64,000 nt of DNA from Vescimonas cirricatena (GTDB lineage Bacteria > Bacillota > Clostridia > Oscillospirales > Oscillospiraceae), in the NCBI RefSeq assembly GCF_020687045.1, contig NZ_JAJEPW010000005.1:1-64000 (forward strand), in the 5' to 3' direction. Positions 1 through 9,250 of the stretch are shown piece after piece; within the stretch, counting starts at the first letter, position 1, and each line of letters begins with the position of its first letter. A program made the translations under genes and the position numbers. The notes below the pieces were generated by a model. It saw nothing but the letters and a program-made list of their open reading frames with translations, was not told where the DNA came from and ran no database searches.

Positions 1-90
1 GCGAACAAATTCCACACTTGCAGACCGAGAAGTGTTTTTTGCGACGTACACGCCGCCGCAAAAAACGGATTGCACTTGATTTGCCGCCTG

Positions 91-116
91 CGGGCGGCAA
101 ACTCTGCGAGGCTTTT
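91..116 (+). repeat. Dispersed 26-bp repeat, copy A
   Basis: The 26 bases from 91 (starting GCGGGCGGCAAACTC) recur identically at 9551-9576. In this copy the repeat overlaps the right arm of a small hairpin (TTGCCGCC/GGCGGCAA). Both copies are intergenic and close to a strong hairpin. The function is unknown; it may be a remnant of a small interspersed element or a REP-like sequence. Confidence 0.6.
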
Positions 117-127
117 TCGACAAGCTG

Positions 128-155
128 AGCCCCCGGCTTTCGCCGGGGGCTGTTC
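128..155 (+). terminator. GC-rich hairpin, probable terminator
   Basis: A perfect 10-bp stem (AGCCCCCGGC / GCCGGGGGCT) with a TTTC loop is followed by a short T-rich run. It probably ends a transcript from a gene left of the window. Confidence 0.55.
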
Positions 156-352
156 TGCTTGCCGAAAGGGCGGTTGATGCTTTTCCCTCTCAGCCGGCTG
201 CGCCGACAGCTCTCCCAGAGGGAGAGCCAGGACTGACGAAGAATGCAGAAATCCCCCGCTCCGGCCCGCTGAGGGCAGCGGGCCCTACGAAATGTCTGCC
301 GATGATGGCAACACCGTCGTGCCTGTTCGGCTGGCGGCTTTTCTGAAAAGCA

Positions 353-392
353 AAAAAACTCCCCTCCGGTGTGAGCCGGAGGGGAGTTTTTT
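353..392 (-). terminator. Bidirectional rho-independent terminator
   Basis: The arms ACTCCCCTCCGG and CCGGAGGGGAGT form a long perfect stem flanked by A-run and T-run on either side. It therefore works in both directions. It lies directly after the stop codon of the minus-strand oxidoreductase gene. Confidence 0.85.
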
Positions 393-394
393 GC

Positions 395-1435
395 TTACAG
401 ATGGTTGACGAAGCTGCTGTTGACGCTGACGGTGCGGCCAATCTCGGAGGACTTGATGCTGCCGAAGATGGCCCGCATGGTGGACAGGGCCTCCTTGCCG
501 GAGACCTCCGGCTCCCGGTCATGCTCCAGGGCGTCCACAAACTCGTCGATGACGCCGGAATTGGTCTCCGGCGGGATGTTGTAGGTGGTACTGGTGCCGT
601 CCAGGTTCCGGACCTCGATGGGGGCGGCGGGATTGTTGTTGTTATAGATCAGCATGATGCCCTTGGTGCCGTACAGGCAGGTGGACTGGCACTCGTGGCC
701 GTACACCGTCCAGCTGGCGGCCAGGGTGCCCACTGCGCCGCCGCTCATGCGCAGGATACACAGGGCATTGTCGTCCACGGTGATGGGCGCGCCGGTGGCG
801 GTGTGCTTGTTCAGGGTCATGACCTTGGCGGTGGTCTCGATGACCTTCTGACCGGTAAGGTATTGCAGCAGGTCCACCTTGTGGATGCCCAGGTCCGACA
901 GAGCGCCCATGGCGGCCTTCTTCTTGTCGAAGAACCAGGTGCTCCCGGCCTCCATGGACCAGTTCTCCGGGCCGGCGTTGCCCATGGTAGCCCGGAAGGT
1001 GATGATGTCGCCGATGATGCCCGCGTCCAGCAGCTCCTTGGCCTTCCGGTGGACGGGGTCGAAGCGCATGTTGTGGCCGATCATCAGGTGCTTGCCGTTG
1101 CGCTCGGCGGCGGCCACCATGGACTCGCACTCCGCCAGGGTCACGGCCATGGGCTTTTCGCACAGGACGTGCTTCCCGGCGTACAGGGCGTAGGTGGTGA
1201 TCTCCGCATGGCTGCGGTTCTCCACGCAGATGGACACGGCGTCGATGCTGGGGTCGTTGAGCAGGTCAAAATAGGAATCGTAGACCTTGCCGCCGTATTG
1301 GGCGGCCATCTCCTGGGCCCGCTGGGTGTTCAAATCGTAGTAGCCCGCCAGCTCCACATGGGGGTTGGCGGCATATTCCGGCAGATGGCGCACCTGCGCG
1401 ATCTTGCCGCAGCCGATGATACCGATTCTGATCAT
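395..1435 (-). CDS. Gfo/Idh/MocA family oxidoreductase
   Basis: This 346-residue protein is a probable NAD(P)-dependent sugar or inositol dehydrogenase of the cytoplasm. The Rossmann nucleotide motif GIIGCGKIA is at residues 5-13, the family motif CEKPMA is near residue 93, and the GH-rich segment of the C-terminal alpha/beta domain follows. Length is normal for the family. The start codon has an upstream AGGAGG-like site (reading GGAGGAAT on the minus strand). It stands alone, with a bidirectional terminator behind it and a divergent GNAT-like gene in front. The substrate cannot be read from the sequence. Confidence 0.88.
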   Translation of the reverse strand: MIRIGIIGCGKIAQVRHLPEYAANPHVELAGYYDLNTQRAQEMAAQYGGKVYDSYFDLLNDPSIDAVSICVENRSHAEITTYALYAGKHVLCEKPMAVTLAECESMVAAAERNGKHLMIGHNMRFDPVHRKAKELLDAGIIGDIITFRATMGNAGPENWSMEAGSTWFFDKKKAAMGALSDLGIHKVDLLQYLTGQKVIETTAKVMTLNKHTATGAPITVDDNALCILRMSGGAVGTLAASWTVYGHECQSTCLYGTKGIMLIYNNNNPAAPIEVRNLDGTSTTYNIPPETNSGVIDEFVDALEHDREPEVSGKEALSTMRAIFGSIKSSEIGRTVSVNSSFVNHL

Positions 1436-1646
1436 AATGATTCCTCCTATCCGTAATAAGCCGGCTTTCCCTCACCGGCGGGCGTTCAAGGATATTATAG
1501 CAAATTTTTTCACAATATGGAACACTTTTTTTATCCCGCTGCCGGGATTTTTTCCGAAATTCCCGGGCGGCGGCGGCAAACGGGTTGCAATCGGCGGCAA
1601 AAGGCGGTAAACTGTTAGGTGCTCCGAAAGAAAGGAGGAGACAGAT

Positions 1647-2816
1647 ATGGTATCTATTGTTGAGGTGACCACCAAGGCGCAGCTGCGCCGGTTTGTGGAA
1701 TATCCTATGGAATTATACAAGGACGTGCCCCAGTATATCCCGGGCACCTATGACGACGACCTGGAGGACTGGGACAGGAAAAAGAATCCCGCCTTCGAAT
1801 ATTGCCAGGCCCGGTGCTGGCTGGCCATGCGGGACGGAGAGATCGTGGGCCGCATCGGCGCCATCCTCAGCCGCAAGGCCAACGAGAAGTGGCACACCAA
1901 CCGCCTGCGCTTTACCCAGGTGGACTTCATCGACGACTACCAGGTGTCCCGGGCGCTGTTTGCCACGGTGGAGGACTGGGCCCGGCAGCTGGGCTGCACC
2001 CAGATCCACGGCCCCCTGGGCTTCACGGACCTGGACCGGGAGGGCCTGCTGGTGGAGGGCTTCGACCGCCGCAGCTGTTTCTTTACTTACTATAACCACC
2101 CCTATTACAAGGATCATCTGGAGGCCCTGGGCTATGCCAAGGACGTGGACTGGATCGAGGAGCTCATCACTGCGCCCACCGACGAGAAGGTCATCCAGCG
2201 CTGGGAAAAGCTCAGCGACTATGTGCTCAAGCGGCAGAAGCTCCATGTGAAGAAGGCCCGGACCCGGCTGGACTATCCCGGCCTGGTGCGGCAGGTGTTC
2301 CAGCTGGTGAACACGGCCTATTCCCCGCTGTATGGCACGGTGGAGCTGTCCGAGGCGCAGATCAAGCGCTATGCCGGGAAGTTCGCCCCGCTGATCAACC
2401 CACAGCTCACCTGCTTCGTTATGAACGAGGAAAACGAGATGGTGGCCTTCGGCGTGGCGGCTCCCAGCATCGCCGAGGCCCTGCGCAAGCACAAGGGCAG
2501 GCTCTTCCCCACCGGATGGGTGGATCTGCTGAAGGCCTTCCGGAAGAACGACACCGTGGATCTGCTGCTGATCGCCGTGCGGCCGGACCTGCAGAGCAAG
2601 GGCGTTAACGCCGTGGTCATCAGCCAGGTGATGCGGGGTGCCTTTGACATGGGCATCCGCTGGGCCGAGACCGGCCCCATGCTGGAGATGAACCAGAAGG
2701 TCCAGACCCAGTGGCAGGGCTTCCCCCTGGAGCAGCACAAGCGCCGCCGGTGCTTCATCAAGGACCTGGTCCCGGCGGCCCAGCAGGCCGCCCCCAAGGA
2801 AATGGCCGGGGTATAA
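1647..2816 (+). CDS. GNAT-superfamily acyltransferase-like protein
   Basis: This 389-residue cytoplasmic protein has a good ribosome binding site (AAAGGAGGAGA) before its ATG. The middle segment with GPLGFTDLDREG (about residues 119-130), and the C-terminal part with an RPDLQSKG acetyl-CoA-loop-like motif (about 313-320), fit the large two-lobed GNAT-like proteins common in Clostridia. The substrate is unknown. It lies 29 bp before a ROK kinase gene and may be co-transcribed with it. The family assignment is moderate; no function should be assumed. Confidence 0.6.
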   Translation: MVSIVEVTTKAQLRRFVEYPMELYKDVPQYIPGTYDDDLEDWDRKKNPAFEYCQARCWLAMRDGEIVGRIGAILSRKANEKWHTNRLRFTQVDFIDDYQVSRALFATVEDWARQLGCTQIHGPLGFTDLDREGLLVEGFDRRSCFFTYYNHPYYKDHLEALGYAKDVDWIEELITAPTDEKVIQRWEKLSDYVLKRQKLHVKKARTRLDYPGLVRQVFQLVNTAYSPLYGTVELSEAQIKRYAGKFAPLINPQLTCFVMNEENEMVAFGVAAPSIAEALRKHKGRLFPTGWVDLLKAFRKNDTVDLLLIAVRPDLQSKGVNAVVISQVMRGAFDMGIRWAETGPMLEMNQKVQTQWQGFPLEQHKRRRCFIKDLVPAAQQAAPKEMAGV

Positions 2817-2845
2817 CACATCACCTGGGATGGGAGGAACATCAT

Positions 2846-3772
2846 ATGATTCGCATTGGAATTGATCTGGGCGGCACCAACATCGCCGTGGGCGCGGTGG
2901 ACGACGGCCACGCCATCGTCTCCCGGGTCAGCGTGCCCACCCTGGCCCGCCGTCCGGCGGCGGAGGTGGTGGGGGATATGGGCGACGCCGTGGAGGCGGC
3001 CCTGGCCAAGGCCGGGCTGTCCATCGGCGACTGCCGCAGCATCGGCATCGGCTCGCCGGGTACCTGCAACTCCGCCGCGGGCGTGGTGGAGCGGGCCTAT
3101 AACCTGGGCTGGGATCACGTTCCCGTGTGCCGGATGCTGGAGGAGCGGTTCCATGTGCCCTGCCGCCTCAGCAACGACGCCAACTGCGCGGCTCTTGCCG
3201 AGCAGGTGGCCGGGGCGGCGGTGGGCCACGACAACGTGGTGCTCATCACCCTGGGCACCGGCGTAGGCGGCGGCATCATCATCGGCGGGAAAATTTATGA
3301 CGGTATGCGGGGGGCCGGGGCCGAGCTGGGCCACACCCTGCTGGTGCTGGACGGCGAGCCCTGCACCTGCGGCCGCCGGGGCTGCTGGGAGGCGTATTCC
3401 TCCGCCACGGCCCTGATCCGTCAGGCCCGGCAGGCGGCGGCGGAGCATCCGGAGTCCCTGCTGGCGGGGGCGGAGGAGATCACCGGAAAGACCGTGTTTG
3501 ACGCGGCGGACCGGGGAGACGAGACCGCTAACGCCGTGGTGGACCGCTTCTGCGACTATCTGGGGGCGGGAGTGACCAACATCGTCAACGCCCTGGCTCC
3601 GGAGGTGATCCTCATCGGCGGCGGCATCAGCCGACAGGGGGAGCGCCTGCTGGCCCCGGTGCGCCGGTATGTGGAGAAAAACTGCTTCGGCGGTAAGGAT
3701 GGGGCCATCCCCATCATCGCCGCGGCCCGGCTGGGCAACGATGCCGGTATCATCGGCGCTGCCGCCCTGTAA
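2846..3772 (+). CDS. ROK family sugar kinase (glucokinase type)
   Basis: This 308-residue cytoplasmic kinase probably phosphorylates glucose or a related hexose. The N-terminal phosphate-binding motif DLGGTNIAVG is at residues 6-15, the GTGVGGGIIIGG signature is in the middle, and the ROK zinc motif CTCGRRGCWE is near residue 172. The start at 2846 is chosen because GGGAGGAAC precedes it and the protein opens with the conserved MIRIGIDLGGTN. The reading frame is open further upstream, but without a binding site and without homology. A strong terminator follows. Confidence 0.92.
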   Translation: MIRIGIDLGGTNIAVGAVDDGHAIVSRVSVPTLARRPAAEVVGDMGDAVEAALAKAGLSIGDCRSIGIGSPGTCNSAAGVVERAYNLGWDHVPVCRMLEERFHVPCRLSNDANCAALAEQVAGAAVGHDNVVLITLGTGVGGGIIIGGKIYDGMRGAGAELGHTLLVLDGEPCTCGRRGCWEAYSSATALIRQARQAAAEHPESLLAGAEEITGKTVFDAADRGDETANAVVDRFCDYLGAGVTNIVNALAPEVILIGGGISRQGERLLAPVRRYVEKNCFGGKDGAIPIIAAARLGNDAGIIGAAAL

Positions 3773-3778
3773 AGTATG

Positions 3779-3825
3779 AAAAAAGACAGACAGCGAGGCT
3801 GTGAGGCCCGCTGCCTGTCTTTTTT
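3779..3825. terminator. Bidirectional terminator between convergent genes
   Basis: AAAAAAGACAGACAGCG pairs with CGCTGCCTGTCTTTTTT with one mismatch. It lies between the convergent ROK kinase and MATE genes and is A/T-tailed on both sides, so it can end both transcripts. Confidence 0.85.
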
Positions 3826-5191
3826 ATCGGATTTTTTCCAGGCGCTGCTGGCGGTCCATGTCCCGCAGGACCCCCAGCACCAGGGGCACCGTCAGGGCGA
3901 AGGCGCACACGTCCGACACCGGCTGGGCCAGCTGCACCCCCAGCTCCCCCCAGATATGGGGCAGGGCCAGCACCGCCGGGATGAAGAACAGCCCCTGCCG
4001 GGCTGCCGCCAGCACCGAGGCCTGCCAAACCTTGTTGATGGTCTGGGTCAGCATGCTGGAGATGACGATGACGCCGCACAGCGGGAAGGCCAGGCACTGC
4101 AGGCGCAGGGCCCGGGCTCCGAAGGCGATGACCTCCGGGTCGTTGCGGAACACGGCGATGATCTGGGGAGCCAGGACCAGGCCCAGAACCGAAACCGCCG
4201 TCAGGAACACCGTGGACCACTTGACGCAGAAGCGGAAGCCCTCCTTCACCCGGTGATACAGCCCCGCGCCATAGTTGAAGCCGCACACCGGCTGGAATCC
4301 CTGGCCGAAGCCGATCAGGGCGGACTGGGCCAGCATCATGGCCCGGCTTACCACGCTCATGGCGGCAATGGCCGCGTCGCCGTACAGTCCGGCGCTGCGG
4401 TTGAGGCAGATGGTGGCGATGCTGGCCAGCCCCTGGCGGCACAGGGAGGGCAGACCGCCCTTGCCGATCTCCAGGAACAGGTCCCGGCGGAAGCACACGT
4501 TTTTCAGCCGGATCCGCAGGTTGCCGCCCCGGGCGCAGCCCAGAAGCAGCATGCAGAAGGAGGCCAGCTGGCTGAGGATGGTGGCCAGAGCCGCTCCGGC
4601 CACCCCCATGTTCAGCCCGAAGATCAAGAGCGGGTCCAGCCCCACGTTCAGCACCGCCCCGGCGGCGATGCCCACCATGCCGTAGGCGGCGCTGCCCTGA
4701 AAGCGCAGCTGGTTGTTCAGCACGAAGGACGCCGTCATATACGGGGCTCCCAGCAGGATGATCCGCAGATAGCTGCGGGCGTAGGGGAGGATGGTGTCCG
4801 TGGAGCCCAGCAGCCGGGCCAGAGGCGTCAGGAAAATCTGGCCCAGCGCCAGAATGACACACCCGGCCAGAAAGGCCAGGGTCACGCCGGTGGCGGCCAT
4901 TTTTTCGGCGTCGGCGGTTTCATGGCGGCCCAGCTGGCGGGAGATATAGTTGCCGGAGCCGTGGCCGAAGAAGAAGCCCACCGCCTGGATCACCGCCATC
5001 AGGGAGAACACCACGCCCACCGCGCCGGTGGCGCTGTTGCTGTGGAGCTGGCCCACGAAATAGGTGTCCACCATGTTATAGCAGGCGGTGACCATCATGC
5101 TGATGATGGTGGGGACCGCCATTTTGCACACCAGATGGCCTACCGGCCGGCCGGTAAGCTCCTGGAATTTTGCTTCCTGTTTGTCATTCAC
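3824..5191 (-). CDS. MATE family multidrug efflux transporter
   Basis: This 455-residue inner-membrane protein has about 12 hydrophobic segments in two similar halves and a typical MATE opening (residues about 14-40, GRPVGHLVCKMAVPTI, then NMVDTYFVGQL). Such proteins export cationic drugs or metabolites using Na+ or H+ gradients. Length is standard for the NorM/DinF-type family. It is downstream of ileS on the same strand with a gap of about 95 bp; co-transcription is possible but not shown. The substrate is unknown. Confidence 0.92.
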   Translation of the reverse strand: MNDKQEAKFQELTGRPVGHLVCKMAVPTIISMMVTACYNMVDTYFVGQLHSNSATGAVGVVFSLMAVIQAVGFFFGHGSGNYISRQLGRHETADAEKMAATGVTLAFLAGCVILALGQIFLTPLARLLGSTDTILPYARSYLRIILLGAPYMTASFVLNNQLRFQGSAAYGMVGIAAGAVLNVGLDPLLIFGLNMGVAGAALATILSQLASFCMLLLGCARGGNLRIRLKNVCFRRDLFLEIGKGGLPSLCRQGLASIATICLNRSAGLYGDAAIAAMSVVSRAMMLAQSALIGFGQGFQPVCGFNYGAGLYHRVKEGFRFCVKWSTVFLTAVSVLGLVLAPQIIAVFRNDPEVIAFGARALRLQCLAFPLCGVIVISSMLTQTINKVWQASVLAAARQGLFFIPAVLALPHIWGELGVQLAQPVSDVCAFALTVPLVLGVLRDMDRQQRLEKIR

Positions 5192-5286
5192 GTTTTACCT
5201 CCGCAGGCGGATGCCGCATCCGCCCGAAAATTTCAGCCGGGGCGGGGCACAGCGGCCCCGCCCCGTTGGTCAGATCAAATGGGCGA

Positions 5287-8058
5287 TTATTCCACCACGG
5301 GCAGCGCCTTCACCACGGCGGCGCACCGGGGGCACAGGGTGTCGTGACCGGCCACGGTGCCCACGCTGGTGAGCACCTTCCAGCAGCGGGCGCACTTGAC
5401 GCCCTGGGCGGGGGCCACGGTGACGGACAGGGCGTCGCCCACGGTGACCCGTACCTGGGACACGATCAGCAGGTCCGCCAGGGTATCGGCGTTCAGCTCC
5501 GCCAGGAAAGCGTCCTCGGCGGGAACGGTGACGTCCACCTCAGCCTCCAGGCTCTTGCCGATGGTCTTGTCGGCCCGGGCCTGCTCCAGAGCGCCGTTGA
5601 CGGCGCTGCGGACGGCGGCGATGCGGGCCCAGCGGTCCATGGCGTCCTCCGGCAGGGCGTAGTCCTCGTAGGGCTGCACCATGCAGTTGAACAGGACGCT
5701 GCGGCTGTCGTCGGCACTGCGGTGGGGCATAGCCAGCCAGATCTCCTCGCAGGTGAAGGCCAGGATCGGCGCGAACATCCGGGTCATGGCGTCCAGGATC
5801 AGGAACAGGGCGGTTTGGGCGCTGCGGCGGCTGAGGCTGTTCTCCCCGTCGCAGTACAGGCGGTCCTTGATGATGTCGAAATAGAAGGAGCTCAGGTCCA
5901 CCACGCAGAAGTCGTTGATGGCGTGGGACACGGCGTGGAACTCGTAGGCGTCGTAGCTGTCGAACACCCGGCGGATCAGGCTGTTGAGCCGGGTGACGGC
6001 CCAGCGGTCCAGCTCCTGCATATCGGCGGCGGCCACCAGCTGCTCCGGATCGAAGCCGGTGAGGTTGTCCAGGCAGAACTTGGCGGTGTTGCGGAACTTC
6101 AGATAATTCTGGCTCAGCTGCTTGAAGATGTCGTCGGAGCAGCGGACGTCCACATGATAGTCGGAGGAGCCAGCCCACAGGCGCAGCAGGTCCGCGCCGT
6201 ACTTGTTGAAGATCTCGGCGGGGTCCATGCCGTTGCCCAGGGACTTGTGCATGGCGCGGCCCTGGCCGTCCACGGTCCAGCCGTGGGTCAGGCACTCCTT
6301 GAAGGGCGCGCCCCGGCCCAGCGCGCCCACGGCCACCAGCAGGGAGCTCTGGAACCAGCCGCGATACTGGTCCAGACCCTCGATATACATGGTGGCAGGC
6401 CAGAAGCCCTGGTCCCGCTCCATGGCGGCGTAGTGGGTGGAGCCGGAATCGAACCAGCCGTCCAGGGTGTCGCTCTCCTTCTCGAAGCCTGCGGCCTTGC
6501 CGCAGTGGGGGCAGGTGAAGCCCTCCGGCAGCATATCCTCCGCCTCCATCTCGAACCAGGCATTGGAGCCCTTCTTTTCAAAGAGGCTGGCGATGGCGTC
6601 GATGGTCTCGTCGGTGCAGATGGGCTTGCCGCAGTCCTTGCAGTAGAACACCGGGATGGGCAGGCCCCAGCGGCGCTGGCGGCTGATGCACCAGTCGGTG
6701 CGCTCCAGGACCATGGACCGCAGGCGGTCCTTGCCCCAGGAGGGAACCCAGCGCACGTCCTCGCAGGCGGCGATGGCATCGTCCTTGAAGGACTCCACGG
6801 AGCAGAACCACTGGGGGGTGGCCCGGAAGATGATGGGCTTCTTGCAGCGCCAGCAGTGGGGATAGCTGTGGACGATCTCCTGGCTGGCAAACAGGGAACC
6901 GGCGTCCTTCATATCCTGAAGGATCACGGGGTTGGATTCCTCGGTCTTCATGCCGGCGTACTTGCCGGCGTAGTCCGTGTGGCGGCCCTGGTCGTCCACG
7001 GGCACCACCATGTCCATGCCGTAGCGCAGGCAGGTCTGATAGTCGTCGGCGCCGAAGCCGGGGGCGGTGTGAACGCAGCCGGTACCGGAGTCCATGGTGA
7101 CGTAGTCCGCCAGCACTAGGCGGCTGGTCTTGGGCAGGAAGGGATGGCTGGCCAGCATATTCTCATAGAAGGAGCCGGGGTGGGTCTCCACGATCTCATA
7201 GCGGTCGAAGCCGCCGATGCCCATGACCTTCTCCGTCAGGGCCTCCGCCATGATATACAGCTCGTCGCGGCCCTCCGGCTTGACGACGGCGTAGCTCTCC
7301 GCCGGGTTCAGGGCGATGGCCAGGTTGCCGGGCAGGGTCCAGATGGTGGTGGTCCAGATGACGAAGCTGAGCTTGCTCTTGTCCAGGTGGGGGAGCTTGC
7401 CCAGGTCGTCGTGCATGGGGAACTTCACATACACCGTGGTGCAGGGGTCGTCCTGATACTCGATCTCCGCCTCGGCCAGGGCGGTCTCGTCGTGGGGGCA
7501 CCAGTACACGGGCTTGAGGCCCTTGTAGATGTGACCGTTTTTATACATCTGGCCGAACACACGGACCTCCCGGGCCTCGAAGCCGGGGTCCATGGTCTTG
7601 TAGGGGTGGTCCCAATCGGCCACCACGCCCATGCGCTTGAAGCCCTCCCGCTGGACGTCGATATAGTGGTCGGCGAACTGGTGGCAGGCGGTGCGGAAAT
7701 CCGCCACGCTCATGGCCTTGTGGTTGAGCTTGTTCTGCTTGATGATGGCGGACTCAATGGGCATGCCGTGGTTGTCCCAGCCGGGGATATAGGGGGTGTA
7801 ATAGCCCCGCATGGCATAGCTGCGGTTGATGAAGTCCTTCAGGGCCTTGTTCAGGGCGTGGCCCATGTGCAGGGCGCCGTTGGAGAAGGGAGGGCCGTCG
7901 TGGAGGGAGAACAGGGGCTTTCCCTCGTTCTTCTTCAGCAGCTCGTTGTAAAGGTCCAGCTGCTCCCAGTAGCGCAGCATCTCCGGCTCCCGCTTGGGCA
8001 GGCCCGCCCGCATGGGAAAGCCGGACTTGGGCATATTCAGCGTCTTTTTATACTCCAT
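5287..8058 (-). CDS. ileS: Isoleucyl-tRNA synthetase
   Basis: This 923-residue class I aminoacyl-tRNA synthetase charges tRNA-Ile. The HIGH-type motif reads HMGH (about residue 65). A PYIPGWDNHGMPIE segment typical of IleRS follows, and the KMSKS loop appears as MHKSLGN (about residue 602). The editing domain lies between them. The C-terminus has the IleRS zinc finger with CARC and CPRC pairs. Length is standard. Expression is controlled by the T-box leader directly upstream, so transcription should rise when uncharged tRNA-Ile accumulates. Confidence 0.98.
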   Translation of the reverse strand: MEYKKTLNMPKSGFPMRAGLPKREPEMLRYWEQLDLYNELLKKNEGKPLFSLHDGPPFSNGALHMGHALNKALKDFINRSYAMRGYYTPYIPGWDNHGMPIESAIIKQNKLNHKAMSVADFRTACHQFADHYIDVQREGFKRMGVVADWDHPYKTMDPGFEAREVRVFGQMYKNGHIYKGLKPVYWCPHDETALAEAEIEYQDDPCTTVYVKFPMHDDLGKLPHLDKSKLSFVIWTTTIWTLPGNLAIALNPAESYAVVKPEGRDELYIMAEALTEKVMGIGGFDRYEIVETHPGSFYENMLASHPFLPKTSRLVLADYVTMDSGTGCVHTAPGFGADDYQTCLRYGMDMVVPVDDQGRHTDYAGKYAGMKTEESNPVILQDMKDAGSLFASQEIVHSYPHCWRCKKPIIFRATPQWFCSVESFKDDAIAACEDVRWVPSWGKDRLRSMVLERTDWCISRQRRWGLPIPVFYCKDCGKPICTDETIDAIASLFEKKGSNAWFEMEAEDMLPEGFTCPHCGKAAGFEKESDTLDGWFDSGSTHYAAMERDQGFWPATMYIEGLDQYRGWFQSSLLVAVGALGRGAPFKECLTHGWTVDGQGRAMHKSLGNGMDPAEIFNKYGADLLRLWAGSSDYHVDVRCSDDIFKQLSQNYLKFRNTAKFCLDNLTGFDPEQLVAAADMQELDRWAVTRLNSLIRRVFDSYDAYEFHAVSHAINDFCVVDLSSFYFDIIKDRLYCDGENSLSRRSAQTALFLILDAMTRMFAPILAFTCEEIWLAMPHRSADDSRSVLFNCMVQPYEDYALPEDAMDRWARIAAVRSAVNGALEQARADKTIGKSLEAEVDVTVPAEDAFLAELNADTLADLLIVSQVRVTVGDALSVTVAPAQGVKCARCWKVLTSVGTVAGHDTLCPRCAAVVKALPVVE

Positions 8059-8103
8059 GTGTTACCTCCATTATAAACATAACATTTTATATTGCAAAAA
8101 ATA

Positions 8104-8380
8104 AAAGGCCCTTGTCTCCCATAAGAGACAAAGGCCGGAAAACCTCTGCGGTACCACTCTTGTTGCCGCGCCGGGGCGCAGCCGCTCTGCCCCACCATCC
8201 GTGGGCGAGGGATGATAACGGCCCTCCGCCGTCCGCACCTAATCCGAAAGTCGTTTCAGCCGGATGCTCCGGGGTGATATTCGCCGCTTCCCCCGTGGCC
8301 GCCTTGCACCGAACGGCGGCTCTCTTGGCATCGGGAGGGAGCGCTACTGGTCCCCATCACTGCATTTGCACTCGATATGA
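8104..8380 (-). promoter_or_regulatory. T-box riboswitch of ileS, specifier ATC
   Basis: On the minus strand the leader shows the stem I element GATGGGGACCAGTAGCG, a specifier loop reading AAT-ATC-ACC, and the T-box sequence AGAGTGGTACCGC near 8148-8161. A terminator hairpin follows (GGCC..TTGTCTC / GAGACAAGGGCC at about 8104-8137) with a T tail. The codon ATC (complement of 8276-8278) is an isoleucine codon, matching the downstream ileS. Uncharged tRNA-Ile should stabilise the antiterminator. The 5' end is estimated. Confidence 0.93.
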
Positions 8381-8431
8381 CATAATATAGCCACTTTTCC
8401 CGATTTTGTCAACGGGAAAATAAGGGAAATT

Positions 8432-8878
8432 TTACTTTTCCCGGAGGCCCCGGAAAAATTCCCGCAGGACCTGGGCGCATTCCTCCTCCAGCACGCCGCC
8501 CACCAGGGCAGGGGGGTGGGGGAAGTCCTCCATGAACAGGTTCATCACCCCGCCGCAGGCTCCCATCTCCCGGTCCCGGGCCCCGAAATACACCCGGCTG
8601 ACCCGGGCATTGAGAATGGCCCCGGCGCACATGGGGCAGGGCTCCAGGGTCACATACAGGGTGCAGCCGTCCAGCCGCCAGGTGCCCAGGGCGCGGTTGG
8701 CCTGGGCCATGGCCTCCATCTCCGCGTGGGACCAGGCGGCCTGGCGCTCCTCCCGGCGGTTGCGGCCTCGGCCCACCACCGCGCCGTCCTTGACGATGAC
8801 GCAGCCCACCGGCACCTCGCCGCAGGCGGCGGCCTGCCGGGCCAGGTCCAGGGCCTGGCGCATATATTCCTCGTGCAT
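8432..8878 (-). CDS. tadA: tRNA adenosine(34) deaminase TadA
   Basis: This protein of about 148 residues deaminates A34 of tRNA-Arg to inosine. The zinc and catalytic motif HAEMEA (about residue 52) and the second zinc motif PCPMCAG (about 82-88) are intact. The ATG at 8878 is preferred over the GTG at 8887 because GGAGG lies eight bases before it. In Bacillus the tadA homologue sits near recR-yaaL-bofA. Here yaaL-bofA lies divergently next door, but dnaX and recR are absent from the window. Confidence 0.93.
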   Translation of the reverse strand: MHEEYMRQALDLARQAAACGEVPVGCVIVKDGAVVGRGRNRREERQAAWSHAEMEAMAQANRALGTWRLDGCTLYVTLEPCPMCAGAILNARVSRVYFGARDREMGACGGVMNLFMEDFPHPPALVGGVLEEECAQVLREFFRGLREK

Positions 8879-8986
8879 TCTCCGCACCTCCCGGAAATTT
8901 TTGCTTGTCCCCCGGGTTAAAGCCTGTCATATCTGTCCAAAATAACCGTACAAATAGGTTACAGGCATGTGCCAGGAGGGATCACC

Positions 8987-9250
8987 ATGGAAAAGAAGAA
9001 AAATCAGGCCGTTTCCCCTACGCTGGAGGAGCTGCGCCAGGAGCTGCACCAGACCAACCAGGCTCTGCGCAACGCCTATGACAAGTTCAACTTTGTCACG
9101 GCCCCGGAGCTGGTGGAGGCCAGCATCTATGAGATCAACGCCCTGAAGGCCCGCAGCGACTATCTGCTGCGGTGCATCAAGGCCCAGCTGGGTCAGGAGC
9201 CCTGTGCGGCGGCAGCCGCCATGAAGGGAGGCACCGCGTGTCCGTCTTAG
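8987..9250 (+). CDS. yaaL: DUF2508 (YaaL-like) small protein
   Basis: This 87-residue cytoplasmic protein is predicted to be mostly helical. The segment FNFVTAPELVEASIYEINALKAR is typical of YaaL/DUF2508, a small family of unknown function next to bofA in many spore formers. The start follows AGGAGGG with ordinary spacing. Its end overlaps the GTG start of bofA by 13 bases, which implies translational coupling. Confidence 0.8.
   Translation: MEKKKNQAVSPTLEELRQELHQTNQALRNAYDKFNFVTAPELVEASIYEINALKARSDYLLRCIKAQLGQEPCAAAAAMKGGTACPS

Larger units (their letters stand above)
1..352. other. Intergenic region without a convincing gene
   Basis: No reading frame here has a ribosome binding site or resembles a known family. 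The stretch holds a dispersed repeat copy and one strong hairpin, listed separately. The 5' end is cut by the window edge, so it may be the tail of a longer intergenic space. Confidence 0.5.

Noticed and set aside
371..1456. Long plus-strand reading frame opposite the oxidoreductase gene
   Set aside because: It is a GC-rich antisense shadow of a clear Gfo/Idh/MocA gene, with no ribosome binding site and a Gly/Val/His-rich composition without homology.
5170..7119. 649-codon plus-strand frame opposite ileS
   Set aside because: Shadow frame caused by high GC in third codon positions of ileS; composition is low-complexity and it has no start signal.
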